DNA of 64,000 bases. Source: Ignavibacteria bacterium. GTDB lineage: Bacteria > Bacteroidota > Ignavibacteria > UBA10030 > SZUA-254. Positions 33,684 to 43,206 of this stretch are shown here, in pieces (within the stretch, counting starts at the first letter, position 1; each line of letters starts with the position of its first letter). The notes beneath the pieces are model-generated. The model worked only from the letters and a program-made list of their open reading frames with translations. It was not told the origin of the DNA and did no database searches. The position numbers and the translations under genes are program-made. The stretch spans positions 1 to 64,000 of the forward strand of contig JACOSY010000013.1 of the NCBI GenBank assembly GCA_016178595.1. The letters are read 5' to 3'.

Positions 33684-34505
33684 ATGAACTTCCTCCAAAA
33701 ACTCAGAAACATACAGCGCAAGCACAACTCGCTCCTCTGCATCGGTCTCGATACGGAGGTAGCGAAAGTGCCGGAGTTCCTGTACGCTTACGGTGACCCT
33801 CAGTTCGAGTTCAATCGCCGCATCATCGATGCGACGAAGGACATCGTCTGCGCCTATAAGCTCAACGTCGCATTCTACGAATCGGTGGGCGAGCATGGCT
33901 GGTACACTGTTCACCAAACGCTTGCGCGTATCCCGGAAGAGATCGTCACCATCGGGGACGGGAAGCGCGGCGACATTCCGAACTCGGCCGAAAAGCAGGC
34001 GCTCCTGCTCTGTGAAGATTGGGAATTCACGGGCGTCACGGTCAACCCATATATGGGAAAAGACTCCATCGAGCCGTTCATGAAGCGAAGCGACCAGTGC
34101 GCGTTCATCCTCGCCGTTACATCCAACAAAGGAGCGAAGGATTTGCAGTATCTCAAGGTACAAGGCCGACCGCTCTACGAGCACGTGGTGAAGCTCGCAA
34201 AAAAGTGGAACACGAAGAAGAACGTCGGCCTGGTTGTCGGTGCAACACGACCGGCAGAATTGAAACGCGTCCGTTCGCTTGCACCTGAGATGCCGATCCT
34301 CATTCCGGGCGTCGGCGTGCAGCGAGGCGATCTCGAGTCGGCGGTTCGCTATGGCTGCAACACAAAGGGAGAGCTTGCCATCATCAATATCGGTCGAAGC
34401 GTGATCTACGCGTCTAACGGAAACGACTTCGCCGAGAAGGCACGCGAGGCGGCGCTAAAAATTCGAAATCAGATCAACACGTACCGGGAAAAATATTTCA
34501 GGTAG
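33684..34505 (+). CDS. pyrF: orotidine 5'-phosphate decarboxylase (subfamily 2)
   Basis: PyrF decarboxylates OMP to UMP, the final pyrimidine step. The 273-aa length and the motif set fit subfamily 2: LCIGLDTEVAKVPEF, the catalytic DGKRGDIPNSA block near residue 93, GVTVNPYMGKDSIEPF, VVGATRPAELKRVR and the phosphate-binding LIPGVGVQRGD plus IINIGRSVIYAS. No ribosome site is obvious. The TAG stop lies inside the repeat GGTAGGACAG, exactly as in thiL, so the last residue Arg comes from the repeat. Confidence 0.93.
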   Translation: MNFLQKLRNIQRKHNSLLCIGLDTEVAKVPEFLYAYGDPQFEFNRRIIDATKDIVCAYKLNVAFYESVGEHGWYTVHQTLARIPEEIVTIGDGKRGDIPNSAEKQALLLCEDWEFTGVTVNPYMGKDSIEPFMKRSDQCAFILAVTSNKGAKDLQYLKVQGRPLYEHVVKLAKKWNTKKNVGLVVGATRPAELKRVRSLAPEMPILIPGVGVQRGDLESAVRYGCNTKGELAIINIGRSVIYASNGNDFAEKAREAALKIRNQINTYREKYFR

Positions 34506-34584
34506 GACAGGACTCTTGACGAGTCGTTGATCTGCCTTATCTACTCACACAACTATAAGGACAGGAATGGATTCCTGTCCTACC
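34501..34584. repeat. 84-bp element with 12-bp inverted ends between pyrF and DUF2851
   Basis: GGTAGGACAGGA at 34501-34512 is matched by its exact reverse complement TCCTGTCCTACC at 34573-34584. The right end also forms a tight hairpin, AGGACAGGAAT against ATTCCTGTCCT (34558-34581). The left end contributes the pyrF stop codon. Related copies are at 3075 and 3257. No reading frame lies inside. Confidence 0.75.
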
Positions 34585-34607
34585 GATCACTTACATGGGA
34601 GGCACCA

Positions 34608-36134
34608 ATGGCATCACACCGTCATCATCACGTGCCGGAACGATTCCTCCGGCAGCTCTGGAAACACAAGCAATTCGAAACGACGGATCTCTCCACCACC
34701 GACGGCAAACAGATCGAGATTCTCTCTCCGGGCATATTGAATACGGATGGAGGTCCGGATTTCTCCGATGCGCTCATCCGTATTGGCGGGATTCTCTATC
34801 GCGGAACCGTTGAATTGCACCAGCACTTCGACGAGTGGACGACTCACAGTCATCACCTCGATCCGAAGTATAATGCCGTTATTCTTCACGTCGTCTTGCA
34901 CGGCCACACGGCTGTAACCGCCAACATGACTGAGAGCAATCGTCTTGTGCCGGTGCTCGTGCTCGATCGCTATCTCACGCAATCATACCGCGAAACGTGG
35001 GATGCGATGATTCTCAGCGAGCGAGCGGAGCGGCTCTCTACGATCAAGTGTTATAGCGGAAACGACGGTATCGAGTCGTCAACCATTCATGCGTGGCTGG
35101 AGAAACTCGCGGTGGAACGCGTGGAGCTGAAGGTACGGCGGTTCGAGGAACGACTTAAAGAGCTTTCCGAGGAGAAGTGGCTCCACCTTCATGAGCCTCC
35201 GCCGCGATACCAGGAAATCCCTTTCGGACTCAATCCCGAAGACTTGCCTTCGCCGTTGCCGAGCTTCTCACCTCATGACTTCAACGACGCACACCTCTGG
35301 GAGCAACTCCTTTACGAAGGCATCATGGAGGCGCTTGGCTATACCAAGAACCAGCAGCCATTTCTCACGCTTGCCCGCAACGTCCGACTACAATTCCTTG
35401 TTCAGCACAGCATCGATGCATCATCGACCGACGCGCAAGAAAAAAAGGAAGCGATTCTCTTCGCTGCGGCCGGGCTCCTTCCATCACTGCTTCCTACGAT
35501 GGAGAAAGAAAGCAAACGGTATCTCACCCTGCTCAAACGGCACTGGAAAGAGATCCGCACATCGTATCACGGATCGATTGTGAATGAGGCAGAATGGCAG
35601 TTCTTCCGCTTGAGACCGGAGAATTTTCCCACCGTGAGAATTGCCGGAGCGGCGCGGCTTATCTCAAGATTATTCGAGAAGAACTTCTTCAAGCTCATCA
35701 TCCAGCTCATCAAGCATGATGCACGATCAGTCGGAGAACAATACAACGCCCTGCGAGAGTTACTCGTCGTTCCGTCAAATGGATTCTGGTCAAATCATTA
35801 CCGCTTCGGGGAGCCGGCAAGGCTGCATCTCAAGACACTCATCGGAAAGAGCCGCGCCGATGAGATCATACTCAACGCCGTTATTCCGGTGTGCATGCTC
35901 TATGCAAGAATCTTCAAGGATAAAGCCGTTCGGGAAGGAGCGCTGAAACTTTACAAATGTTCTCCTGTTCTCAGTGAGAATACAATAACAAGGACGATTG
36001 TAGCTCAGTTGTTGAAAGGGAAGCTCGCGCTCGATTCGGCGATGCTGCAGCAGGGCGCCCTGCAACTCTACAAATTCTACTGCGTGGAAGAACGATGTAC
36101 AGAGTGTGCGGTAGGACGGAAAGTGTTTGAGTGA
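34608..36134 (+). CDS. DUF2851 family protein
   Basis: A 508-aa cytoplasmic protein of the DUF2851 family, common in Bacteroidota and of unknown function. The family opening is visible: ERFLRQLWKHKQF, then GILNTDGGPDFSDALIRIGG and the GTVELHQHFDEWTTHSHHLD region with several His and Asp residues that recall a nuclease-like metal site, followed by NAVILHVVLHG. The C-terminal half is helical and ends with a CVEERCTECAVG cysteine cluster. ATG 34608 is set by GGGAGG 8 nt upstream; an earlier start would lie inside the repeat element. Confidence 0.78.
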   Translation: MASHRHHHVPERFLRQLWKHKQFETTDLSTTDGKQIEILSPGILNTDGGPDFSDALIRIGGILYRGTVELHQHFDEWTTHSHHLDPKYNAVILHVVLHGHTAVTANMTESNRLVPVLVLDRYLTQSYRETWDAMILSERAERLSTIKCYSGNDGIESSTIHAWLEKLAVERVELKVRRFEERLKELSEEKWLHLHEPPPRYQEIPFGLNPEDLPSPLPSFSPHDFNDAHLWEQLLYEGIMEALGYTKNQQPFLTLARNVRLQFLVQHSIDASSTDAQEKKEAILFAAAGLLPSLLPTMEKESKRYLTLLKRHWKEIRTSYHGSIVNEAEWQFFRLRPENFPTVRIAGAARLISRLFEKNFFKLIIQLIKHDARSVGEQYNALRELLVVPSNGFWSNHYRFGEPARLHLKTLIGKSRADEIILNAVIPVCMLYARIFKDKAVREGALKLYKCSPVLSENTITRTIVAQLLKGKLALDSAMLQQGALQLYKFYCVEERCTECAVGRKVFE

Positions 36135-36169
36135 TGTAGATTGGGGATGGAAAAAGTTGTCAGTTACCT

Positions 36170-36203
36170 GTTATTGGTTATCGGATAACCTATAACGAAT
36201 AAC
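36170..36203. terminator. AT-rich hairpin between convergent genes
   Basis: GGTTATCGGATAACC (36176-36190) is an inverted repeat with a 3-base loop, flanked by GTTATT and AATAAC that extend the stem imperfectly. It lies between the converging DUF2851 and DUF4175 genes in a 141-bp gap and could serve as a two-way transcription barrier. No long T-run follows. Confidence 0.35.
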
Positions 36204-36275
36204 ACATTTGTTACTGGTGAGTTGTACCATATATGCGATGCTCCTACATTCGCTCACTACACGATTACCTCTCGT

Positions 36276-39200
36276 CTACTGTTTCGCGTCTTCCTTCTCC
36301 AACTGTTCGAAGTACTTCTTGATGAGCGTTTCGTAATCCTTGGAGTACTTGCTTTCGAGAACTTTCAGAAGTTCCTGGTGAAGTTTATTCTTTCCTTCCT
36401 GCGTGGTCAGGTCGATCTCCGCAGGGCTTGTCCGCTGGATGTTCTTGCCGGCATCTGCCTTGCGGCGCTTTTCATAGTCACGCTCACGCATCGAGCGCTG
36501 GGAGTCGAGGAGCCGGGAAAGAATATGATCCTGCTTCCGGATCGTATTCGGATTGACGCTCCCCTGTTCGAGATCGGTTTGCACTTCCGACATCTCCTTC
36601 GCGATGCGATCGAGATCCCCGAGGAGCTTGCTGAACTCGCCTGCATTTTTCGCTTCGTTCGACAGTTCCTCAAGCGACTTCTGCGCCGCAGCCTGTTGAC
36701 CGGCGAGCCTGCCGTACTCGGCCTGTTGCTGTGGTGAGAGCTGACCCTGACCCTGTCCGGCACCTATCGCATCCTTCGTGCTCTGATTAATATCACCCTG
36801 CTGACCGCCAAGCTGGCCAAGCCGTCCCATAAGACCGGCCATGCCCATGCCGCCTTGTCCGCCGTTCATCATGCCGTTCAGGGCCTGCTGCATCATCATG
36901 GCGGCGCGGTTCAGCGATCCCATTGCATCGCCCTGGTTCTCGGAGGAACCGCCGGGATTACGGCCCTCCATCTGTTCCATCGCCTTATCCATATTCTTCA
37001 TCGCGTCGCCAAGCTCACGAGCCATCTCGGGACTTACGGCAAATGTTTTCTTCCCAAGCTCCGACATTTTATTGGCGACATTGTTCAGGTCGTTCCGTAC
37101 CTCGTCCTGTTGTTGTGCGTTTTCCCGGAAGCGCTGCGAGTTGGGATCAAGATTCTTTGTCTCATTTTTCAACGTCTCTTCACGCTTCGAAAGCTCGAGC
37201 GTATTCTGGAGCTGCTTGCGCATCTCATTTACAATCTGCTTCGTCTGATTGTCGCGCATGGACTTCTGTACTTGTTTCATCTGCTCCTCGAACTCACTCA
37301 AGTCCTGCTCGCTCTGTTCTTGCTGCTGCTGCGATCCTTGCATCTCACCGGATTGCATTTGCTGGGCAGACTTTTGCATCTTCTGCTGTACCTTGCTTTG
37401 CTCGAGCTGCTGCTGCGCCTTCGACATTTGTTCAAGCGGCATTTCCTTCGGAAATTCCTCCATCTTCTTCTTCAGATCGGAGGCTTCCTTCTGTAGTGAT
37501 TCTGCCTGCTTCTGCAAGTCTTGTTGTTTCCGTGCCAACTCGTCTCGCTTTTGTTGGTCGGATGGATTCGTCTGCTTCGATTGTTCTTTCAACGCTTCTT
37601 GCTGCTTCTTCATCTCTTCTGCACGCTTGACAAGCTCATCGACCTTTTGCTCAATATGAATACGCTTGAGAAGCTCGATCGTTCGCTCGAGGCTTTGCCG
37701 GAACTGCTCTTCTGAAAACTTCAGTTGCTCCATCGCCTTTTTCATTTCCTCGGGCGAGAGCTGTTTCATTGATTCCTGCAATTTCTTCAACGCCTCTTGC
37801 AGCTCCGGCGACTTCAGCTCCTCCATCAGCTTCTGGAGTTCTTGATACTTTTCAAGCGTTTTTTCGGAAACGAGCTTGTTATCCTCCATCTGCTTCGTCA
37901 TCTCTTCCATCCGCTTAGCAGTCTCGTCGAGCTTCTTTTTCACCGCTTCGTAGCGCTGCATCATCTCTTCGGCCTTTTTCTGCTGCTGCCAGTCCATCTT
38001 CTCGCGGTCTTTTTTCATCTCGCGCTGTAAGTCCTCCATCTCACGCTTGAGTTGCTGGGTTTCCTTGGCAACGCTCTGCATCGATTCCAATGATTGTTCG
38101 TGACTCTGCGATACGTCGGAAAAGACTTCTTCAAGTGACGGAAGGCGAACGATGTATGTCTCACTGACGCCGGACTTCGGACCGTTCACATTGTCGTTGT
38201 CAAATACTTCGACGTAGTACGCCACGGCATCTTCCGGTACCAGGTGGAGCGATGAGAGATCCCAATGATGCCATAATTCCGCCGGACTTTGTTGATTGTG
38301 CTGGAGCGGGATATCGACGAACGAAAATTCTTTTGCAGGCTGCTCATAGTGCGATTGTGCGAGCCGGTAAGCAAGCCGCAGCTTCGAAAACCCGAAGTCG
38401 TCTTTGATGCGGATGAAAAGATCGAGCTTCATCTGCTCGGTCAGATCGATATTTTTCGCCGGAGAAAGTATCTCGGCGGCCGGGAATTCATCCGGCACAA
38501 CTTTGATCGCATATTCTACCGGCTCGATATTCGGCAGATTGTCCTTATCGTTGAGGAGGAAATGATAGGAAGCATTCTTCTTTACGACAAACGATCCATG
38601 CGCGTCGGCACCCGATGTTGCAAGATCAATTGACGCGTTGTCCTTCAAGACGATCGATGCGCTTGAGAGATCTTTGCTGGATCTGATATCCACGTTTACT
38701 TTCGTTCCGGGGTATGCACTCACATCGCCGACGTTTTCGTCAAGTGACCTTGCGGGAAGCCGCGTGTAAGCAGGAGGAGTCACAGTCAGGGCGAATGTTC
38801 GAACGAGCGGGCGATCCAATACGTTAAGCGTAAATGTTCCGCTCTTAACATCCTCGACCGAAGCATAATATTCCGTTGAGAGTTTAATGTTCGGGATTTC
38901 CGTTCGGAAGATACCATTCTGCAACTTGACGGTCTGCTGATCGAAATCCACTTGTCCTTTCTGCCGTGTTTGCAGCGTGATACTTTGGACCGGTTTCCCT
39001 TGCGTTCGGATCACAACAGGCACAGTTTGGCCTCGGACGACATCGACATTCCCCGGCTCGACGACGAATTCGATCGGCAGCGGCGGCGCGAACGACTGGT
39101 TGTAGTGGACAACACGATAGAGCGAGTTGAAGAACCCCGACGGTGAGATAACAAGAATCAACATAGCCATGCCGAAAGCGTATCCAACGATTTTCCTCAT

Positions 39201-39689
39201 CCTGCGGACGCGGAAATTGTTCACCGCTTCGCTGAAATCGATCGGTTGGATGAGCTGGTAAAGATCAACGAAGGATGCATCGATTAATTCCTCGGAGTAC
39301 TGTCGTTTGAGCGCATCACGGCCCTCGTACATCTGAAGTGCATCGAGCAGACGATCACGAATGTGGGGGAAATACTTGCCGACTTTACGAGCAATGGTTT
39401 CATTGTTATCTGATCTCAGGATTCCAAATAAACGCAGCAAAGGACGAACGAGAAACCATCCTATCGCCGCGGCAATTCCAAAAGCGGCTGACACGAAGAG
39501 AATTGCTCTTCCAATCATACCGAACGAAAAGAAACCTTCGAGGATAACAACAAAGAAAAGTAGAACGAGAACCGAAAGGATTGTCGTTAGCGCGCCGTAG
39601 AAAAGCGATAGATTGTTCTCCTTTCGCCTGACGCCGCTCAGTCGTCGTACAATTTCGTAATGAAAGGTTGAGAGATGTTCAGTCGCCAT
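36276..39689 (-). CDS. DUF4175 membrane protein with long coiled coil
   Basis: A large 1137-aa envelope protein of the DUF4175 family. Two or three transmembrane helices occur in the first 95 residues and another near 170-185; then a beta-rich extracytoplasmic region with Ig-like strands (about 200-520). From about 560 to 900 it is an extended coiled coil, very rich in Glu, Lys, Gln and Met, followed by a Gly/Met/Gln-rich stretch (about 940-1030) and a charged helical end. GGAGGG lies 11 nt before the ATG. The role is unknown; in Bacteroidota such genes sit with DUF4159, DUF58 and MoxR genes, and a DUF4159 gene is upstream here on the same strand. Confidence 0.8.
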   Translation of the reverse strand: MATEHLSTFHYEIVRRLSGVRRKENNLSLFYGALTTILSVLVLLFFVVILEGFFSFGMIGRAILFVSAAFGIAAAIGWFLVRPLLRLFGILRSDNNETIARKVGKYFPHIRDRLLDALQMYEGRDALKRQYSEELIDASFVDLYQLIQPIDFSEAVNNFRVRRMRKIVGYAFGMAMLILVISPSGFFNSLYRVVHYNQSFAPPLPIEFVVEPGNVDVVRGQTVPVVIRTQGKPVQSITLQTRQKGQVDFDQQTVKLQNGIFRTEIPNIKLSTEYYASVEDVKSGTFTLNVLDRPLVRTFALTVTPPAYTRLPARSLDENVGDVSAYPGTKVNVDIRSSKDLSSASIVLKDNASIDLATSGADAHGSFVVKKNASYHFLLNDKDNLPNIEPVEYAIKVVPDEFPAAEILSPAKNIDLTEQMKLDLFIRIKDDFGFSKLRLAYRLAQSHYEQPAKEFSFVDIPLQHNQQSPAELWHHWDLSSLHLVPEDAVAYYVEVFDNDNVNGPKSGVSETYIVRLPSLEEVFSDVSQSHEQSLESMQSVAKETQQLKREMEDLQREMKKDREKMDWQQQKKAEEMMQRYEAVKKKLDETAKRMEEMTKQMEDNKLVSEKTLEKYQELQKLMEELKSPELQEALKKLQESMKQLSPEEMKKAMEQLKFSEEQFRQSLERTIELLKRIHIEQKVDELVKRAEEMKKQQEALKEQSKQTNPSDQQKRDELARKQQDLQKQAESLQKEASDLKKKMEEFPKEMPLEQMSKAQQQLEQSKVQQKMQKSAQQMQSGEMQGSQQQQEQSEQDLSEFEEQMKQVQKSMRDNQTKQIVNEMRKQLQNTLELSKREETLKNETKNLDPNSQRFRENAQQQDEVRNDLNNVANKMSELGKKTFAVSPEMARELGDAMKNMDKAMEQMEGRNPGGSSENQGDAMGSLNRAAMMMQQALNGMMNGGQGGMGMAGLMGRLGQLGGQQGDINQSTKDAIGAGQGQGQLSPQQQAEYGRLAGQQAAAQKSLEELSNEAKNAGEFSKLLGDLDRIAKEMSEVQTDLEQGSVNPNTIRKQDHILSRLLDSQRSMRERDYEKRRKADAGKNIQRTSPAEIDLTTQEGKNKLHQELLKVLESKYSKDYETLIKKYFEQLEKEDAKQ

Positions 39690-39732
39690 GGTTTTTAGCC
39701 CTCCGGACTATTATAGTTCAATTCGAAATTCG

Positions 39733-40407
39733 TCAATGGGTTAACGCCCATACGACAATGTTTGTTCCGAAACGCAGCGCTTCCTCGCGCTTCTCGGGAG
39801 GATCACCGTGAACTTCGGGATCATTCCATCCATCGCTCGGGTTCGATTCGTATGTATAATAGAGAACAAGTCTGCCGCTGTGGAAAAGACCGAACCCTTG
39901 AGCGGGTTTTCCATCGTGCTCGTGTGTCTTTGGCGCTCCGTTTGGAAAATCGTAGTGGGAATGGTAAAGGCCAAATGAGAATGGAAGTTCCATCAACTCC
40001 TGATCGGGAAACACTTTTTTGATTTCACGGCGGAATGCTTTATCCATCCCGTAGTCGTCATCGGCATAAATGAAGCCTCCGTTTTCCAAGTACGTGCGAA
40101 GCCGCTTCACTTCGAGATCGGTAAACGCCATGTTGCCGTGACCGGTGAGAAAGACGAACGGATACGTAAAAAATTTTTCGCTCGTTATGTCGACGAACTC
40201 GTAGACGGGATCGACGTCGATGAGCGTGTTCTGCCGGATAAACTTAAGAAGGTTGGTTTCTTCCTGGGGGTCGTTGTACCAATCGCCGCCGCCGCTATAC
40301 TTAAGCCGGGCGATTTTGAACGAACTGCTCGGTCGTGCCGCCTGGGAGAAACCATCGAATGAGAGAAGCAGAACGACAGTAATAATGATGGTGAACCGCA
40401 CTCGCAT
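39733..40407 (-). CDS. exported DUF4159 protein
   Basis: A 224-aa protein with an N-terminal signal peptide (FTIIITVVLLLSFDGFSQA). The rest is the DUF4159 domain, a flavodoxin/glutamine-amidotransferase-like fold: IARLKYSGGGDWYNDP, the YPFVFLTGHGNMAFT strand-turn, LRTYLENGGFIYADDDYG and the closing FGTNIVVWALT. No enzyme residues can be assigned. ATG 40407 was taken because it starts the signal peptide; a longer frame to 40482 passes through a promoter-like sequence. The stop is 43 bp before the DUF4175 start, so the two are probably co-transcribed. Confidence 0.78.
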   Translation of the reverse strand: MRVRFTIIITVVLLLSFDGFSQAARPSSSFKIARLKYSGGGDWYNDPQEETNLLKFIRQNTLIDVDPVYEFVDITSEKFFTYPFVFLTGHGNMAFTDLEVKRLRTYLENGGFIYADDDYGMDKAFRREIKKVFPDQELMELPFSFGLYHSHYDFPNGAPKTHEHDGKPAQGFGLFHSGRLVLYYTYESNPSDGWNDPEVHGDPPEKREEALRFGTNIVVWALTH

Positions 40408-40413
40408 ACATTT

Positions 40414-40444
40414 ATAAGGTATGAAATGGGGGTGGAAGATGCAA
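40414..40444 (-). promoter_or_regulatory. Bacteroidota-type promoter for the DUF4159-DUF4175 pair
   Basis: On the minus strand, TTG (40444-40442), 20 nt and TACCTTAT (40421-40414) repeat the pattern seen before the TlpA-like gene. The ATG at 40407 follows only 6 nt after the box, so the transcript could be leaderless. Confidence 0.4.
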
Positions 40445-40621
40445 GAGGTTCTCCTGCAGAGGTGCGCTTCAGAAACCGGCACATCTCTTTGAAATCAGCA
40501 CCTTACGATGAGTCTTCGAAAATGGGGGAAAATTCAATAAGGACAGCGCATCAGCCACTCGACATGGCCGACACGCCATCCTATGCTTAGGAGAGTACGA
40601 TAGGAAATAGCATTGAGCTTG

Positions 40622-40690
40622 GAGCGGAGAGCAGAGAGTTATTCGCAACGAGTTCGAACTCTCGACTCCACGCTCTTCGCTCTGCGCTTC
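40622..40690. repeat. inverted repeat just downstream of ftsZ
   Basis: GAGCGGAGAGCAGAGAGT (40622-40639) can pair with the CTCTCG and CGCTCTTCGCTCTG stretches up to 40690, and the centre holds the perfect palindrome GAGTTCGAACTC (40650-40661). The element abuts the ftsZ stop codon. Its first 18 bases differ from the mreB-mreC element at only two positions. The remaining gap to the DUF4159 gene (40445-40621) shows no gene. Confidence 0.6.
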
Positions 40691-41866
40691 TTAATCCATA
40701 ATCTTGCGGAGGAACGCCGGTTTCTCCGTATCGATCTTCTCGGCAACTCTTGGCAACTCTGCTTCGTCAGTCTTGTATGGATTGATGGAGATGTCAATGC
40801 CTTTGCGCATGAACGCAGGCTCATCGAGCTTCTGCAAGTCGTGCAGGCCTGCTGGAATCCGGTCGATCACCTTCGCCGTCGGCTTGGCGAGGCGCACCGC
40901 TCCGGGCTGCCGCTTGTTGAAGCCCGTTGCAATCACGGTCACCATCATCTCATCGGCAAGGTTCTCGTCGATCACCGCGCCCATGATGACGTTCGCCTCT
41001 TCACCTGCCGCTTCGTGAATGACACTGACCGCTTCATCAACTTCTACCAGCGACATCGTCGGGCCGCCGGTGACGTTGACCAACACTCCGAGTGCGCCGG
41101 AAATCGAGACGCCTTCAAGCAGTGGACTTGAGATTGCCGCGTGTGCCGCTTCGATGGCGCGGTTCTCGCCTGTAGCGACGCCGGATCCCATCAGCGCATC
41201 GCCCATCTCGCGCATGATCGTCCGAACATCGGCAAAGTCGACGTTGATGAGGCCGGGAACGGTGATCAGTTCGGAAATGCCGCGCGTCGCATTGTAGAGA
41301 ACATCATTCGCCCGGTCAAAGGCTTCCTGCAGCGGCGTGTTCCGCTCCACGATTGACAGCAGCTTTTGATTCGGGATGACGATGAGCGTGTCGACTTGTT
41401 TCTTCATCTCCTCGAGGCCGGTATCGGCCTGCGACATACGCTTCTTTCCTTCACAGGTGAACGGCTTGGTCACGATTCCCACAACAAGTGCGCCGATGCT
41501 CTTCGCAATATTGGCAACAACAGGCCCGCCGCCGGTGCCGGTGCCGCCGCCCATTCCGGCTGTCACGAACACCATGTCGCTTCCGGCTAATGCGCGTGCG
41601 ATCTCGTCGCGATCTTCTTCAACGGCTCGCTGGCCGATGGAAGGATCCGCGCCGGCGCCAAGCCCGCGTGTGAGATTCTTGCCGATTTGAATTTTGTTGG
41701 GCGCTTTGTTCCGCTCCAGCGCCTGCATATCGGTATTGACTGCAAAGAAATCCACCCCTTGCAATCGTTTGTCGATCATGCTCGTGACGGCATTCCCGCC
41801 GCCGCCGCCGACTCCTACCACACGGATTTTTGCTCCGTGATCGAAGTAATTGTCGAGTTCTATCAC
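40691..41866 (-). CDS. ftsZ: cell division tubulin homolog FtsZ
   Basis: FtsZ polymerises with GTP into the Z-ring that organises division. The 391-aa protein has the glycine-rich [15 protein letters not shown] loop, the tubulin signature [17 protein letters not shown] near residue 105, [11 protein letters not shown] and a C-terminal variable linker ending with a short conserved tail (DIPAFLRK-like: [11 protein letters not shown]) for FtsA binding. Start is GTG 41866 with AAGGAG 8 nt upstream. Last gene of the dcw cluster, 74 bp behind ftsA. Confidence 0.97.
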   Translation of the reverse strand: MIELDNYFDHGAKIRVVGVGGGGGNAVTSMIDKRLQGVDFFAVNTDMQALERNKAPNKIQIGKNLTRGLGAGADPSIGQRAVEEDRDEIARALAGSDMVFVTAGMGGGTGTGGGPVVANIAKSIGALVVGIVTKPFTCEGKKRMSQADTGLEEMKKQVDTLIVIPNQKLLSIVERNTPLQEAFDRANDVLYNATRGISELITVPGLINVDFADVRTIMREMGDALMGSGVATGENRAIEAAHAAISSPLLEGVSISGALGVLVNVTGGPTMSLVEVDEAVSVIHEAAGEEANVIMGAVIDENLADEMMVTVIATGFNKRQPGAVRLAKPTAKVIDRIPAGLHDLQKLDEPAFMRKGIDISINPYKTDEAELPRVAEKIDTEKPAFLRKIMD

Positions 41867-41940
41867 TATCGTTTCTCCTTATGATGTTGATAGTTGTGAG
41901 TTATTGGTTAATGCTACTTTGTATTCGAGTAATGAAAATG

Positions 41941-43185
41941 TTACAGCTCGTCGAACCAACTCTTCATTTTTACAAAAATCTTTTTCATCGATCCGCCGCC
42001 TTTACTGCCATTGTTGAAGTTCAGCCCGCTGTTTGTTTCTTTGCTACGAAGACCATGGAGAACAAGCCCGACGCACGTTGAGTAGATAGGATTTTCGATC
42101 TCGCGAACAAGCCCCGCATTGAAACCGCCGGGAATACCGATCTTCACCGGCATACCGAGCACTTCGCGCGCAAGCTCGGCTGCGCCTTTGATAAGCGCAC
42201 CACCGCCTGTGAGCACAACACCGGCCGCGAGATGACGTGAATAGCCTGAGCGTTTGATCTCCATGCCGGCAATCTCAAAGATTTCCTCCATTCTCGGCTG
42301 GATGATTTGCGCCAAAAGCCGCTTGTCGATTTCGAGCGGCGGCCGACCTCCGATGCCGGGGATCGTGATCGGCTCGTCATCGACGACGCTTGCCGCGTAC
42401 GCAAACCCGTGTTGACATTTCAGGCGCTCTCCCTGTTCAGTCAGTACACCCAAACCTTTCCGGATGTCGTTCGTGACCTGGTTTCCGGCAAACGGAATCA
42501 CTGCCGTATGACGGATCGTTCGGTCCTCAAAGACTGCAAGGTCTGTCGTTCCGCCACCAACATCCAGGAGTGCGATACCGACTTCCTTCTCTTCTTCTTC
42601 GAGCACTGCGTAACTTGACGCGAGCGGCTCGAGCACCATGTCGCGGATATGCAGCCCGGCTCGCTGCACACACTTGTAAATATTCTGCGCAGCGGTAACA
42701 AGTCCGGTAATAATGTGCACGTTCGCTTCGAGCCGAACACCCGACATTCCAACCGGATCAAAGACGCCATCCTGCCCATCAATTATAAATTCTTGTGGGA
42801 TGACGTGAATAATCCTTCTATCGGACGGAAGAGCAACTCGCTTCGTATCTTCGATCAGCCGGTTGACATCCGCCTGCGTGATTTCGTTTTCCCTACCACT
42901 GATAGCGATCACGCCGCGACTCTGGAAACTCTGAATATGATCGCCGGCTATTCCCACAATCACGGACTGTATCTTGATCCCCGAACGCGATTCCGCTTCC
43001 GCTACTGCACTCTGGATGGAACGAACAGTCTTATCGATGTTCGTGACGACGCCGCGCGTCAATCCATCGGACGGACTCCGGCCCACTCCCAACACGTTGA
43101 AGCGGCCACCCTCATCCGCTGCGGCAACAACTGCACACACTTTCGTCGTCCCGATATCGAGCCCGACGATAATTTCCTGTTCCAT
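41941..43185 (-). CDS. ftsA: cell division actin homolog FtsA
   Basis: FtsA tethers FtsZ to the membrane. The 414-aa actin-family protein starts IIVGLDIGTTKVCAVV, has the inserted SHS2/1C subdomain (about residues 80-160), the LLDVGGGTTDLAVF nucleotide loop near 206 and VVLTGGGALIKG near 320. The C-terminus ends with an amphipathic KKIFVKMKSWFDEL helix, the membrane-targeting sequence. GGAAAGGA precedes ATG 43185, 21 bp behind ftsQ. Confidence 0.96.
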   Translation of the reverse strand: MEQEIIVGLDIGTTKVCAVVAAADEGGRFNVLGVGRSPSDGLTRGVVTNIDKTVRSIQSAVAEAESRSGIKIQSVIVGIAGDHIQSFQSRGVIAISGRENEITQADVNRLIEDTKRVALPSDRRIIHVIPQEFIIDGQDGVFDPVGMSGVRLEANVHIITGLVTAAQNIYKCVQRAGLHIRDMVLEPLASSYAVLEEEEKEVGIALLDVGGGTTDLAVFEDRTIRHTAVIPFAGNQVTNDIRKGLGVLTEQGERLKCQHGFAYAASVVDDEPITIPGIGGRPPLEIDKRLLAQIIQPRMEEIFEIAGMEIKRSGYSRHLAAGVVLTGGGALIKGAAELAREVLGMPVKIGIPGGFNAGLVREIENPIYSTCVGLVLHGLRSKETNSGLNFNNGSKGGGSMKKIFVKMKSWFDEL

Positions 43186-43206
43186 ACGGGAGTTCCTTTC
43201 CGCTAA

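Noticed and set aside
34501-34584. CRISPR array start
   Set aside because: Repeats at 3.1 and 34.5 kb are palindromic and few, without regular spacers or cas genes; they are intergenic inverted repeats.
36855-37496. Leu-rich plus-strand frame that looks like a membrane protein
   Set aside because: It is the complement of the Glu/Lys/Gln-rich coiled coil of the DUF4175 gene; such codons read as Leu and Phe on the other strand.
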